NCBI GenBank assembly: GCA_013398615.1
Contig: VZSR01001685.1
Location: 29,847,556-29,911,555 of the forward strand
DNA length: 64,000 nucleotides
From: Brachypodius melanocephalos
Lineage: Eukaryota; Chordata; Aves; Passeriformes; Pycnonotidae
Direction of reading: 5' to 3'
Shown one piece after another: positions 27,691 to 40,528 of this stretch. Each line of letters opens with the position of its first letter. Positions within the stretch are counted from its first letter, which is position 1. Below the pieces are notes generated by a model. That model saw only the letters and a list, made by a program, of their open reading frames with translations. It made no database searches and was not told the DNA's origin. A program made the translations under genes and the position numbers.

Positions 27691-27872
27691 CATGGAATCC
27701 TTGAATCATTCTAGTTGGAAAAAGCCTCTGCTATCATTGAGCCCAACAATTAACCCAACACTGCTGTTTTCTCCACTGAACCATATCCCCAAGTGCCATA
27801 CTCATGTATTTTCATGTTCCCAGGGATGAATCCCTTGTTTCTCCGAGCAGCATATTCCAGTGTCTAAAATGT
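27691..27872 (-). mobile_element. CR1 LINE 3'-end fragment, reverse orientation
   Basis: Read on the plus strand this is the reverse complement of a CR1 3' end. The blocks come in the family's order: TTGAATCATTCTAGTTGGAA, CATTGAGCCCAACAATTAAC, CCAACACTGCTG, CCACTGAACCATATCCC, AAGTGCCATACTC, CAGGGATGAATCCC and ATTCCAGTGTCTAAAATG. The reverse transcriptase is missing, so the copy is truncated and inactive. The sequence just beyond (27873-27897) partly repeats the last block (ATTCCAATGCCTGAAATG), suggesting a small local duplication at the truncation point. This is the clearest CR1 in the window. Confidence 0.92.
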
Positions 27873-29880
27873 GCAAATTCCAATGCCTGAAATGTCAACG
27901 TTTGTGACATAAGCGTTTCTGATGGGTCCCTCCCCTGGTTGCTTCACCTTCAGGGACAGCACTGTAATGCTGAGTTTCTCTGACTTCTTGCTGTATCTCT
28001 GGTACCTCCATGTGGTGCTGGATGAACAAATGTTGCCCTGCTCTCTGTAGTAGGTGCTGCCAGCAGGTCCATAGGCTCAGAACCACACCCTCCTGTGTCT
28101 GTAGAGTGTTCTGAGTGCAGTTGTCTTTGGAGTTCAACTGCCTCTTTTCTAGGGAGCTGCTAAAGTGGGACACAGGGCCATTATGTGCCCAAGGATTAAC
28201 TTGTTAGGTCTCTTCATTGTCTTAAGGGCTATATTTTATGGGGTGAATTTAAATTCCCAATGTTAAGCAATAATTTAAATCAGAATGCAATATACCTTAC
28301 CTTAAAGATTTTTTATAGTTTTGATTATTTCTCTCTAGCAGCAATACATATATATTTTAAAAAGCTGTTTTAAAACACAGTGTATCATAGCCCAGTACAA
28401 TGCTGGAACTGAGTACACTACAGCTTTCAAATGGCCACGAAACAATAACATGTTGTAGTTGAAAAAATGTTTTACTTGAAGAATCTATTCTTCCATCAAG
28501 TTCCAGCTAAATTCCAATTTAAAGTACATAAGATGAAGCTTTTATGTGCCACCACACATATACAAACATGCATATACATACACTGGATACGTGCATTCTT
28601 TTTATCAGATGTAAAATATCATCACTCGCTCCACTAGAAATGGAAAGTTTTAAGTGTTACAAGTAACTTGGGGATCAAGGCCAGTACCTAAATCCTGTTG
28701 GAGAACGCTGATATTTTCCCAGAACACTATGCCTACTTCAATATCAATGGTCTAGGTTACTTAAATAATAATATTTTTGCATGTGTAACTAGGGCAGAAG
28801 TATTTGACCTATACTACTTTAGGTGGAATTTCTGGGCACATTTTTAACATTATATAGTTACTTTTATAATGTAAAATCTATTCTAAAAAGATTTATTTAA
28901 AGCAGAGTTGACAATATATTCTAATAATTCCACCTAGCCGTGTTCTTGCTGAATATTAATGTGTATCTTTCTGCTGCTGAATCAAAGTCATTCTTAGAGA
29001 AAACTATTTCATCTTTTTGAAACACTTGAATAACACAAATCATTATGCTAAGTACATACAGATTCAGCCTCTTGCTGAATATGGGGCTATAGAGAGGATC
29101 AAACACTTTACCTGTCACAAAAACAGGCCAGGTATTTCAGTTTTGATAACTGTAGATTATCAGGGTTCCCTTTCATTTGTTGATGTGTTTTCCTGTGGTG
29201 TGCATCACAGAGAGAAAATTGAGATTAATGGAAATAGCTCAGATATTCAGAAAAGATGAAATAGCAAGGAAAGAGATGTTGTACTGTACTTTCATGAGTA
29301 GCAATGTGTATATGCACATAAAGCAAATAATATAGCTCATTAATTTAATCAGAAATAATACAGCTCAAATAAATTGAATCAGAAATATGTTCTGGAATTA
29401 TACATATACACTCTATATGTACGATATACACTGGATTTATAATGTTTAGTAAAGAATTTCATTGCACAGTTTTTTTCAAAAATCTTACACAAAATAGTGT
29501 GATTAGTGCATGGTTTTCTTTCCAAAGAGAAAGACAACAGAACCAAAGCAACATTTTGAAGGCAGTTGGGCTGCATGAGACAAAGGGTTGATTTCTAAAT
29601 TTTCCCATTTAAATACATATGTATATCTGTATATATGTGAAAGAACACAGTATTGTAAATCTCTTGAAAATTAAACAGCAGTAACACCAGCCGATGAAAG
29701 AGTAAAAATTATGAGCTTTTTTATTCTACTATATCTTTCAGTCTCAAAACACTACAAAAATTCCTAATTTTGGTTCATTCCAATGGCTTTCTGGTGTTTA
29801 AAAAGTCATGGAACTGATTTTGAAAAACTTTGAGTGGATGAAATTTTCATTAAGTAAATTGATTTTTCTTCTAATTACCT

Positions 29881-30031
29881 TTGGGGGGTTTTTTTTTGTT
29901 TTTTGGGGGGTTTTTTTGTTTTTTTGGGGGGTTTGGTTGTTGCTGTTTTGTTGGGGTTTTTTGAGGTTTTTTGTGGGTTGTGGGTTTTTTTTGTTTGTTT
30001 GTTTTTGGTTTGTTTTTTTTTTTTTTTTTTG
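29881..30031 (+). repeat. Strand-asymmetric G/T tract, 151 bases
   Basis: Nearly every base on the plus strand is G or T, with one C and one A. It consists of runs of four to six G separated by T runs of up to nine, ending in a T17 run. Individual G runs are long enough for quadruplex formation, but the T loops between them are mostly longer than seven bases. Confidence 0.92.
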
Positions 30032-30716
30032 CTAATCCTAACAAAATTAAGCTCTGGATATATGATTAATGTTTAATTTACAGGATAAACCCATGTAGTA
30101 ATTTTTTAAACCCTAGGGTGCTAGATAGTAATTCCATTATGCTTTTTGTACCTCTAATTATCTTGGGTGTACGTCATTTTAACCAATACAAAATACAACA
30201 AAATCTAGGTATCAATGTCACAGGCAGCCTTTTTCAATTTCATTCATACTTGGTGACTGGATTCCAGTACCCTATTCATAAAATCCTTTGTTGATTGCCA
30301 CTTATATGTTATGTTATACAGACCTAGTTAGGTGGTTCATGTCAAAAATTACACTTGTACTCTGCAAACAGCATAAATTATCTTCACTTGTAAGTACCAG
30401 TCTTTTTCCATCAGTTGGTACATGGCTTCTTGAATTTAAATCAACCTTAATTATCTGACACTAGATGTTGGTCTCCTCTGATAATAATAATGACTGCATT
30501 AGGAGAAAATATAAAGTACATAGAAACATGAAATATTATAGTTATCTCCATTTATTAGTTCCAGTCTGTAGTTCTTTAAAGAGGGAGAAGTGGAATATAA
30601 CTGCAACAGGAAACTCAGTAGGACACCAGTGGTGTGAAGAATTCAATGGGTTTTGGGTTTTGCTTTAAGATGACACATACTAAAGTGGAAAAAAAAAACC
30701 TCATGGCTTTTTAAAA

Positions 30717-31169
30717 TTTGGTTTGAGAGATTTGGAGGGGGGGTTTGGTGTTTTTTTTGTTTGTTTTTCGTTTGGTGGATTGGGTGGGTTTTTGTGGTTT
30801 TGTTTGGTTTTTTGTTTGGGGTTTCTTGGTTTTTTGTTCTTTTTTGCTTTGTTTTTTGTTTGGAGTTTTGTTTTGGTTTTGATTTCTTGGGGTTTTCATT
30901 TTGTTTCTTCATGTTTTATGATTTGGGGGTTTTGTTGAGTTTTTTTGTTTTGGTTTTTGGGGGTTTTTTTTGTTTTGTTTTGAGTTTTTTTGGTGGGTTT
31001 TTTTGGGGGGGTTTGTTGCTGTTTGTTTGTTTGGTTTTGTTTTTGTTTTGTTTTTGGTTTTGGTTTTGGTTTTTTGTTTTTGTTTTTGTTTTGGGGGTTT
31101 TGTTGTTGTTTTGGGGGTTTTGTTGTTGTTGTTTTGTTTGGTTTTTGGTTTTTTGGGGTTTTTTTTTGT
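30717..31169 (+). repeat. Strand-asymmetric G/T tract, about 450 bases
   Basis: The plus strand is overwhelmingly G and T for about 450 bases, with only scattered A and C, more of them in the first half. The right half (from about 30940) is dominated by TTTTG, TTTGG and GGGGGTTTTG motifs, including two copies of GGGGGTTTTGTTGTTGTT (from 31093 and 31113). It is low-complexity sequence. The Phe/Gly/Leu-rich frames on plus and the Lys/Thr/Gln/Asn-rich frames on minus are consequences of this composition. Confidence 0.92.
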
Positions 31170-31542
31170 ATGTACAGCCTGAATAAGATGGCTGTAAAGC
31201 AACTCTGGGAGCCCTATTATCAGAATGGAGTGAGGCCAGCATCATGTGCGTTGGATATCAGGATGGCTCATACAGTAAGAAACTGTGAGAAAGAACATGT
31301 AGCTTATTTTGCGTTTTGGGTAGCAACCCTCAAATGTTGTAGATGATTTTATTCTCATGCTTTCCGCCTTTCTTGCTGTGATATGCCTCATTACGTTGCA
31401 AAATTCTCCATGTTAGTTTACTTCTCCACACTTTATCCTGCATCTCCATTCCTTCTCATATTCCCAGCCAAAAGGAGGAAGGCTTTGTTTGGGCAAGTCT
31501 GCACAGGGAAGAGTGTTCTGTCAGCAGCTTGGAAAAATGCAC

Positions 31543-31562
31543 ATACCTGTGTATACCTGTGT
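31543..31562. repeat. Perfect 10-bp tandem duplication
   Basis: ATACCTGTGT appears twice in succession without mismatch, followed by a T-rich run. Confidence 0.85.
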
Positions 31563-33020
31563 ATTTTTTTTTTCTTTAATACTTGTCATTTCTGTAGCGG
31601 TTTCCTCATGGATGTGCAGAGGGTAGAAGGACATGAGTGATAGGAGAGGTTTAAGGAATTGACCAGGACCTAGAGCAACTAGGAATGCTACTGAACCATA
31701 ACCTCCTTCATTATTTTGGGGATAAACTGACTAATTGTCTTCCGGAAGCTGCTATTAAAATCCATTATAACAACAAGATTTAAAAGTTTTCATATCAGCT
31801 GAATTGATGCCTTTTAAAAAATACAGCATTGCTTTCAGTGAACATGACTTTTGGGGAAAGCTGTTCCAACTGAAGTTCAGTGGACCTGAGAGTTAGATAG
31901 TTAAATACTTTTCTCAAGCTGCACAAAACACATAGAATTAGTCATGTGGAGAACATTGTAATCAATCAGTTTTTCTTGCTGGACCTCAGTTTTTAAGACC
32001 TGGCAGTCAAAAAAGGGCTAAGAAGATTTTTAAGTTATATAAAAGAGAAATTCTCATAGATCTATACTTTAAATCAAGGATCTTCTATAGGTACTGAGTT
32101 TTACAGTTGAAGGAATGTCTTATAAACTTCCTAAGGCTTGCAAATTATTTTTTGTACACAACTTTTCCTGCCACATCAGAAGTGAGGCATGTTTCAGTGC
32201 TGTGCATCTCTTTATATATTAATGAAGAAGAAATATTGATAGAAATATGAAGAAATATTAGAAAAAAATCTAATAATATTGCAATTGATGCCTAGTATCC
32301 CAATGATTGAAAAGATAAAGATTTTAATTTATCTAGTCTATATATCAAAAAAAGAAGCCAGTGAAACAAATTCTTTGACATTTTCATCTTTGGAACTCCA
32401 AACAGTATATTAACGTGTTTTTTTGACAAGATTCTTACTCTCTTTTAAAATAAGTCCCCTAAGGTCAAGCTGTGCCCTTTTAGAGTATGGGATCTGCCTA
32501 AAAGCACACAAAATTCATGGCTGCAGCACTCGTGAAACAAAAAGTAGCTGAGATTTTTGTGTCTTAAGACAAATACCTTTTACCTTCAGTGTGCACATCA
32601 GTCAGCCTCTACGCTCAGGTGAAAAAGGATTCAATTATTCCTGGGGTATTGTAAATAACCCAAATCAAAACTGTAATTTTTAGCCATCCACAGGCTTCCC
32701 TTTTCCTCCAATGTTGGTTTTACAGTTTTCAACATCTGTTCTCTCATCCTTCTCCTGAAAGTGAAATCTTGGTCTGCAAATATTGTTTGCATCCCCTGCT
32801 TTCCTCTCCAGAAAAGCAGATAGGATCTAACTGCAAACAATGGCTTGTCATTGATTGTCTCTGAGCTTCCTATGGCAGAAAGGCCAGAGAGTGTTATCCT
32901 CTTAACTTGCTGGTGTTCTTGCTGGAGGCACAGAAAGATCTGCAATATATTTAGGCAACCAGTGTGAGAACAGCTGCTTTCAAATAATCAAAAATAAAAC
33001 CTGTGAGAAGAGGTATAGGA

Positions 33021-33073
33021 AATAAAAAAACAAAACAAAACAACAGCAAAAAAAATTAAAGAAAAAAAAAAAA
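33021..33073. repeat. A-rich low-complexity tract
   Basis: A runs punctuated by single C, G or T residues (CAAAA-type units, then A8 and A12). No attached retroposon is recognised. Confidence 0.85.
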
Positions 33074-36000
33074 CACCAATGGCTGAAACACTCTTCAAGT
33101 AATTCTGAAGCTAGAGAAAATTATGGCATATAATAGCCATGAAAATGTTCCCTCTTCCCAATGAAATGTCACGGATTAGATTTTAATAAGTGCTGATATT
33201 TACTAGGCAAAAAATTCTGACTAGTGTTATAAACTGCCTCACTTGATAATGTGTGGTTGCAAATTCACTGTGTTTAAAAAGAGAAAGCAAGCTCTGAAGC
33301 TGTTTGGCATGCCGAGACAGACTTGCAAAATATGTACATCTTTTGTAGACAAGAGGGAAAGATGACATTTACTTAAACTAGCAGGGTTTTTAAAAAAAAC
33401 TATTAAAATTAGGAGTTTCTTTGTATAATATGTGATACAATAATAAATGTCGTTTAATATTTAATATTAAAACTACATAAATTATTTAAATTTTAGAATT
33501 AAGAAAGAAGTCCCTGATAGTGATTTAAAGAATTCAATAGAGGTTATTGAATCAACAGTATTGACAGTTCTAGACACAACCTGTTTAACTCATAATTTGA
33601 ATTATGACATAAAAGACTGGAAAGACCAATGAACAAGGAAACACAAGATGGTGAAAATAAAAATGGATATACAAGTCTTTTTTATACAACAATTACACTA
33701 TAACTGTGATTACAATACTCATATTTTAATTGGGAATCATAACGTATTTTGCAGAAAAATGAATAGGAATTTTTGTATTTCTTGTCTGTCCAGCATTTAC
33801 CCTTACTTCTCTACATCCACTGAACACATTTTCTCCAGAAATGATGTCTACTAATCATCAAGTAGGAAACTTCTACATTTCCATGTCACTAAGGTTGACT
33901 GAACAGACTATCAAGGACTAAAGGGTACCTTTTAAAAAATTTGGGTACACTTGGGACTTAAAAGGAAAAGAAAATCATTACAAGGAAGGGATGAAAAAAA
34001 AACTTTAAAGATTTTTTAGTCAATGGACTGAAGAAAAGATGGGATTTTTTAAAAAATTCTGATTAAAAGTATACCTAAGCAGCAAGATCAATGAAATGTA
34101 GATTTTCCAAATACATGAATTCCTTCTTTTGAGCCTGATAAGTTAGATTCTGATTTTAAAGTGCATTGAATAATGCACAAAAAATTATCTAATTTTTCTT
34201 TATACAAATTACCTATTAGGCTGTTATGGAAGACATATATTTGGTAAATTTTGAAACAGTAGGAATGTTCACAACATCTTTTGAAAACACTATTTCCATG
34301 ATTACAAAGATCTCCTATTTTACAATTTATCATATCTAAAGCTTTTCATTTGCCGAATCCCAAACATCATACACACAGATGAACAAGGTGAATGCATTAA
34401 TGAGGCAGATCACCCTGAAAAAGATGTAATTGGTAACACCTGTAAGCTCAGATTTTCAGTGATACTAAGTTTAAGAGTTATTGTGTGAATCATACATAAT
34501 TTATTTGATTCCTTAGTGAATAATAAAATCCAAGAAAGGAAAATGCACATAAAGATTTATATTAGAAAAATTACTCCTACACAGAATCACCAGTTTGCAT
34601 CATAAAATCAGTAATTTCCTGGTGAATCACTGTTTTCCCAATACATGATTGGAAAAAAATATTGGATCTTCTGAAATGACAGCTGATGAAACTTAATTTT
34701 TTAATATATATATGCATTTAAATCTTCTAAAGCGTTAAATATGCAACAACTGTAATATTTAAGCATTGTATTTTACTGTGGATGAATAAAAGATGAAATA
34801 ATTTTTAGAAAACCTAGAAATAAATGTTAGTAAAAGCAGCATCAAACTTGAATGCAGAGATATATCACTGTCACTATTGGGATTTGTTTCACAATAGCAG
34901 CCCTGAGTCAAGAGAGTGGGAGTTCAGGCCTTGCTCTCTTTTAAATCCTCAGACATTTGCAGGAAATCAGAGCAAATAGATTAACATCTCTTGCTTTGAA
35001 TTATTTACCTGTATGTACAGATGGAAGTTTTCCACCCTGAAGGGTTTTACAGCACATGAGTCACTCGTGTAAAGGTTTGGATGGGGGAGAAGAAGGAATG
35101 TTTCAGAAGGAGAAAGTACTTTCATAAGGGGATTATACTGTTATCCGCTTGAAAGCGGTCTTTGTTTCTAAGGTAATTTCATTTGGTATTCTAATCCTTT
35201 CAGGTGATGTTTGCTTTGCCTTATTGAACCTAGAATAGGATTTTTGCATGCTTTCTTGAGTTTTCTAGCTATTGAAACAGTCTGTGCCAGTGACTTGGCA
35301 TAAAACTAGTGTTCTCCTGCCATACTATTCCTTGCATATTCCTGTGAAGCTCAGCAGATGCCTTCTGCAATTTGCTTAAAGTGTGGCTGCAGTCACAAAA
35401 GTGTCACCATGTGGAAGAGCAGTTTGAGAACAAGTTTCCATAAACAAAGGGTTTAAAGTTGGTAAAACTATCTTCTTGGCTTATTCACATTGATTCCAGG
35501 CACGACAGGCTGGTAAATTTGATATCCACAACAGGGTGATTGTTATTTATGTTGCTGATGTGAAAGGTACGCAATAATTCAGTGGGAGAGTGGATTTTGT
35601 ACCTATTGCATAGATTACCTGAGACTATCAGTTCTTTTAAGATGGTTATTTAATTGAAATTTTCTGAAGTTGTTTCTTACCCATTTTGTTCATTCGTTTA
35701 ATAACATGGACTGGAGATGCAGAAGCCAAATCTTGAAATACATTTCAAAGATCATTTAGAACATTACCAGTGAGATATGACCACCAAGTAATCTTTAATG
35801 CTGCTGTGTCCAGCAAAAGCAGTATGATAAAAACCCAGTAAACTGTGAAAACTAACAATCAGAAAGATTATTTACCTTGCATGGGGAAAGGCTCCTACTT
35901 TGATAAAAAAAGGCTAAGAAAAGTTTTGAAACTTTCTTTAGCATGGGTTATTTTGAAAGCAAACCTTCAAGATAAACACAGATGGTGATGGAATTTTTTT

Positions 36001-38456
36001 TCCATTTTTTTTTTTAATGCTGTTGTTTCCCAAAAGAAAAAGAGCTATGAATGGAGGGTGGATGGCACCATTTTCCTGCTTTTGTTCACTTAGGCTTGTT
36101 CTGGTTTTTCTCTGAAGATACTATGTAGTTAAGCAGAGTTTCAAACACCATTTTTTAGATGGCACTTGGCCCTTAAAGCACAGCTACTTGGTGAGTTATG
36201 CTTGCCCCTCTGTCCAGACATGGCAGGAGTCTCCCTTTGCAAGGGTTCAGTCCCGTATGTGAGAGACTTTCCATGCCACAAATTGGACAGGAGGGAGTAC
36301 TGCAAATTACCAGTAAGAAGACCATTCTCTGAACTGGCCTATAAAGGGCACATTAGTGAGCATGTCCTAGTAGAATGCAAAGTAGATTCACAAATGCATC
36401 CCTTTGCCAGCTTGTGAGACATGGTGTGAGACGGAAATCGCCAGCACAGGCTGGATAATTTGAGGGATTTTTATTTAAACGGAGAAAAGTGGTGTGTGTT
36501 GGATAAGAGGTAAGGGTGTCAAATCAGAAATCAGAATTAGGGGAAGTCAGCCAGTTTTTCCCTCCCCTTTCTCCCCTCTCAAAGTCCAAGGATGATGTCA
36601 TTCCTCCTCTGTATACTTCTTGTTACATTAATCATTTTCTGTGCTGGTTGCTGCTATCCCTTTATTTCATGAGTTAATCATGGAGGGTGGAGGTGATGAA
36701 TCCTTCAGGACAGCAGATTAAACAACTTTGAGAAATCCTTCCTCAGCTGTCCAGCTTATTTCTACCTCATACAATTGCATTTAGTTCTACATTTCACAGA
36801 CTTCAAAGCACAGACCACATTCTTAAATGAAACTTCTTGCCATCAATACTGACGTTAATCTTTCTTGACCTGCAACCAACACAGATGAAGCCTTTGCTGT
36901 AAATAAATGAGGGGGTTTTTTGGACCTTACTCATTCAATGTATGATTTGTCTACATTGGCATATAAAAACATGAGACTTGAATATTTTGACAGGTGTGGT
37001 GATGGATGCATTTTCAGTGAATCCCCATGATGTCGTTATTCCTTAGTCAAGACTATTTCAACTATGTTTTCTGTACTGGAGTCCTGAGAAAGGATGCCCC
37101 TCTTTGCCCTTGCTCCTAGCACTGCCAGCTAATTCCTACTATGTAGGCAGAGGGAGAAGAGGCACATTTTAGTGCTAAGTCTGTAATGATATTTGTATGC
37201 AAATGTCTCAAAAGTAGGGGCTAAAATTTCTTCTAAAATAAATATATTAATCAATTGATAGCTCTAGTAAGATTTATCACAAAAGATCACCTTATGCTAG
37301 AAAGGACTGTTTTGTCAAATGATTGTGATTTGTACCTGATCCTGACTAATTTAGTAGTCTTTCTGCGTTTACAGTGTTTGTCACTGAACAGCATTATTTA
37401 CAATGAATGCTATTTAAATTTTGCTTATATGTATCTGTAGTCCCTGTTAACAGATGTATGGAAAGATTCCTTATCCTTTCAGCATTCCAAGAAATATATA
37501 CTACATTTGGGAAACAAAACCTAAAAAGAATTCTGTGACTTGCTTTTTGAAGTCTTTGATCCAAAAACCTAATTTACATGTCCCAAGACTGAGATGTCTT
37601 ATGCAGAAACTCATCCTCTTTCTCCATAATTAAGCAGACTTCTGCATGTACTTCATCTTCAAAATCCACTAATCAGTGAACAGTTTGCACATATTAATAC
37701 TTCAAATGTATATAAAAGTGTTAACTACTTTGCTCTACTACAGTTGAGTCAGACTCAGACAATAAGTATTTCAAAACTCAAAAAATTCTTCTCTAGGAAA
37801 CAGTATTATATATCTACACTTTTACTAGTGTTATTTATGAAAATGCCTGTTTCTGAGAGACTTTTATCACAAGTGTACTATTCTCCAAAAATAAGATTTA
37901 TACTCTCATTATTGAGGTAGAAGCATACTTTTTTCAGCAGCCAAGTTTATGAAAGAATCCTATTTTTCCATGCTGTAAAAAAAAAGAAAATTTCTGCAAA
38001 TACCATCTGAAGTATATGGTCTGATCCAATACAAAAAAAGCCCTCAAATTAATTACTCCCATTAGTTCAAAGTAATCAGACTGTCTGTGCACCTATGTTA
38101 CTACTCAGTGACACAGAATTAACTCATTATTTACCAGCAATGCAGAAAAACCTGGTTGAAATCATCAGTTTCCCTGAATTTGTGACACGTAAGACTATTG
38201 CTGGCTTTTTCAGTTCACAATCTTTCTCTCTGTCTCCTATTCACATTTGTGGATAAGTGGTTAAGATGAACTAAATTCAAAATAAGTCAGCAAGCAGCTT
38301 AGAAGGCAGATTCTATTTGATGACAGTGCTGGCTTGTCATTGATATCCCAGACAAATCAACCATGCACTTTAGTAGCATCTCTCTTATAAAGAGGATTTG
38401 CTGAAACAGGAAAATACAAAACCTTGATCCTCACAGTGAAATGACATAATAAGTGA

Positions 38457-38470
38457 TTTTTTTTTTTTTT
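38457..38470. repeat. Poly-T tract, 14 bases
   Basis: A homopolymer T14 followed by GGCC. Nothing recognisable is attached. Confidence 0.85.
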
Positions 38471-40093
38471 GGCCTGGTCTTAAAGAGTCAAAAATTCTTA
38501 TTTGCTAAATGTCATCATAGCATGTCCTGCATTTCTGTGTGTTTTCTTGATTTTCATACTTTATTCTAATTGAATTGCAGCTTCTTCTATCTATTTTAAG
38601 GATCAATACTTCTTCACAGGGGCAGGATGAATAAGAATCAATCTGAACATTTCAGCTGTTTCATCAGGAATTGCTTTAAACAGCTCTTTCTCTGCAGTAA
38701 TCTGTGTGATTCTGTTAGCAGCATCAGTCACTGACAACAAGACACCTGAACTGTGTTTCTTTCCCTGTTCATTGGGATTTTTCATTGTTACAGAGACCAA
38801 TATTCTTTCTTATAAGGTTAGAAAAGATCCATAATAGCTTTTATACCATTATATTTTAAACTCTAGACTTCATTAGCACATTCTTCAGCTTGTTTGCCTT
38901 CTGACTCTTTGCTGCTTATGAATTATTCGGGGTAGACTTCACTAGAGGTAAACAGTTTGATTTGGAGTTTTTTGTATCTGGATTTAGATGCAACGAGAAG
39001 AGTTAAATGCCCAGAATTTTAAGTGAGGAGAATTGCAGAGGCTCAGCTATTAAGATGGAAGACAGTTGCTGTTGGTGCTCTGGGGCTGCCACTGAAATCT
39101 CAGCACGGTGCTATTTGTCATTCTGAAGTAGGTAGGCATTATGATGCCTGGAGTATAAATCAGCCTTTACACGGTGTCAAGTCCTGAAGCACTTTGAACA
39201 CTCTAATCCACTTCTGAGTTAACAGAACATTTTTGGTTTTACAAGCTTTAAAGTTTCCCTTTTTAGTTAACCCTGTCATCTTGTTATTAATCATCATTAT
39301 TTTCTAGAATTTTACATACCTCCTCAGATTCAATTCCTAAAATTTTGCTCCAAAGTTGTGGTGATGTCACTGACATGAGCTTTAGTTTTAATAATCTAGT
39401 AGACATGAAGTGTCAGCAAAATTAATATTATTAATTTTGTTCATGTGAAGAGGAATACTGCCTTGTCCTTCTAGCAGGTCAGCATTATTTGGATGCTGCA
39501 CCAAAGTATGATGTCTGTACCTTGTCTCCTTCACTCACTTTTGTGTAGTATCATATTAGTGTTACCTCATGGACAGAGCTGAAATTAAAGAGTAGTTGTT
39601 TCCCTGTGGCTGTTTTCACTGTATGTCTACAGTCCAGTAAATATTAGCTCAGCACAGCAAAGCAAACTCTTTTAAATGCTGATTACCTTCTTTCATCTGG
39701 GAAGCTAGTGCATATACAAAGGGTCAGTTCAGAAACTATATATACTGTAGGTTGTCAGTTCATTGAATCTCAGTTTCTGTTTTTCCAGTGGCTGAGTAAA
39801 CATTTTAGCCATCAGCGACCATTTTGCTGATTGAATATTGCTATATATAGTATTATACAGGCTTCAGTCTGAGAGCACCACGGTGCAGTGAGTTGAATTT
39901 ACAGTGCTTTTGCAGGTGGAGTTGTTAGCATTAATGAAGTCCATTAAGACCACGTTATTTTCCTGCCAGGCAGCACAGTCTGCAGGCGCTGGCCGATGCG
40001 TCACCTGCCGTGACAAGTCAGGGTTATGGAACTGGCGCTTGCTCCCGTGAACCAACAGCAACCTCGGCTCAGCCACACCTGCTGGGGCTGTGC

Positions 40094-40528
40094 TGATGCC
40101 TTAAGTTTTAGCTTTCATGTTTTCAGATTCTATGCTGCTTAGGTGTAGTTCTGAACCTCATATTAAGTGTTAGTAAGCTCTCTTCACAGAGCAGGTAGAC
40201 AAAACAAATCCCTTTCCTGCTGAGAACCAAGGACAACTTTCAGCCCAACAGCATAAACAACAGTGGAATGAAGGGAGGAACAAGAAGGATGAGACCTCAC
40301 AACCTGAAGCTGTAATTGGACAATTAAACCCAACATGCAAATAGACCAAAAATGTAAAATCTCATGACTGGTCAGCCATTTTGTGACTGTTCTTAGTCCA
40401 CCCTGGGGGTAGCCCTGGTCAGTCTCCTGTCCTGCCCAAGGTGGACCCTGGAGGCCTTTCAATAAATATCTACTTTATTCTCTAGCTCTGTCCAGTCTCT
40501 GTGTTAGATCAGCTTTCCCAAGGCATTA
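40094..40528 (+). mobile_element. ERVK-like LTR, sense orientation
   Basis: About 435 bp bounded by near-perfect inverted ends, TGATGCCTT at the left and AAGGCATTA at the right (one mismatch). The 3' part has the features of a songbird ERVK-type LTR: AATAAA at 40461-40466 within CCTTTCAATAAATATC, then a pyrimidine-rich stretch with GTCCAGTCTCTGTG, closing with CCCAAGGCATTA. An octamer ATGCAAAT lies at 40335-40342. I find no clean six-base target duplication: TGCTGG abuts the right end but its left counterpart sits eight bases away from the left end. No gag, pol or env frames follow or precede, so it is a solo or truncated LTR. The sequence just downstream could be a remnant of an internal leader, but I cannot confirm a primer-binding site. 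Confidence 0.78.

Larger units (their letters stand above)
27873..40093. other. AT-rich non-coding DNA with two G/T tracts, no gene seen
   Basis: No gene supported. The longest open frames here (30.6-31.35 kb) come from the G/T tract and are low-complexity artefacts. Frames near 27.9-28.17, 32.6-32.9, 36.2-36.4 and 38.6-38.8 kb look like ordinary composition but match no family I know and have no evident splice or promoter context. A GC/CpG-richer patch of about 130 bp lies at 39.96-40.09 kb, directly before the LTR. Confidence 0.7.

Noticed and set aside
30643..31346. Long open frames on both strands, Phe/Gly/Leu-rich on plus and Lys/Thr/Gln/Asn-rich on minus
   Set aside because: They are forced by the G/T composition of the tract, which has almost no stop codons. 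No start context, domain or normal amino-acid composition.
32631..32945. 104-codon open frame on the minus strand
   Set aside because: No recognisable motif. Length is within what chance allows in 64 kb read in six frames.
38603..38800. Open frame on the minus strand with protein-like composition
   Set aside because: It is short, its first codon is TTG rather than ATG, it matches no family I recognise, and there is no clear splice acceptor or promoter.
39872..39892. REST/RE1-like site containing AGCACCACGG
   Set aside because: The left core is good, but the right half needs a base inserted and then diverges. It is partly explained by a small GCACC/GGTGC palindrome. Too weak to claim.
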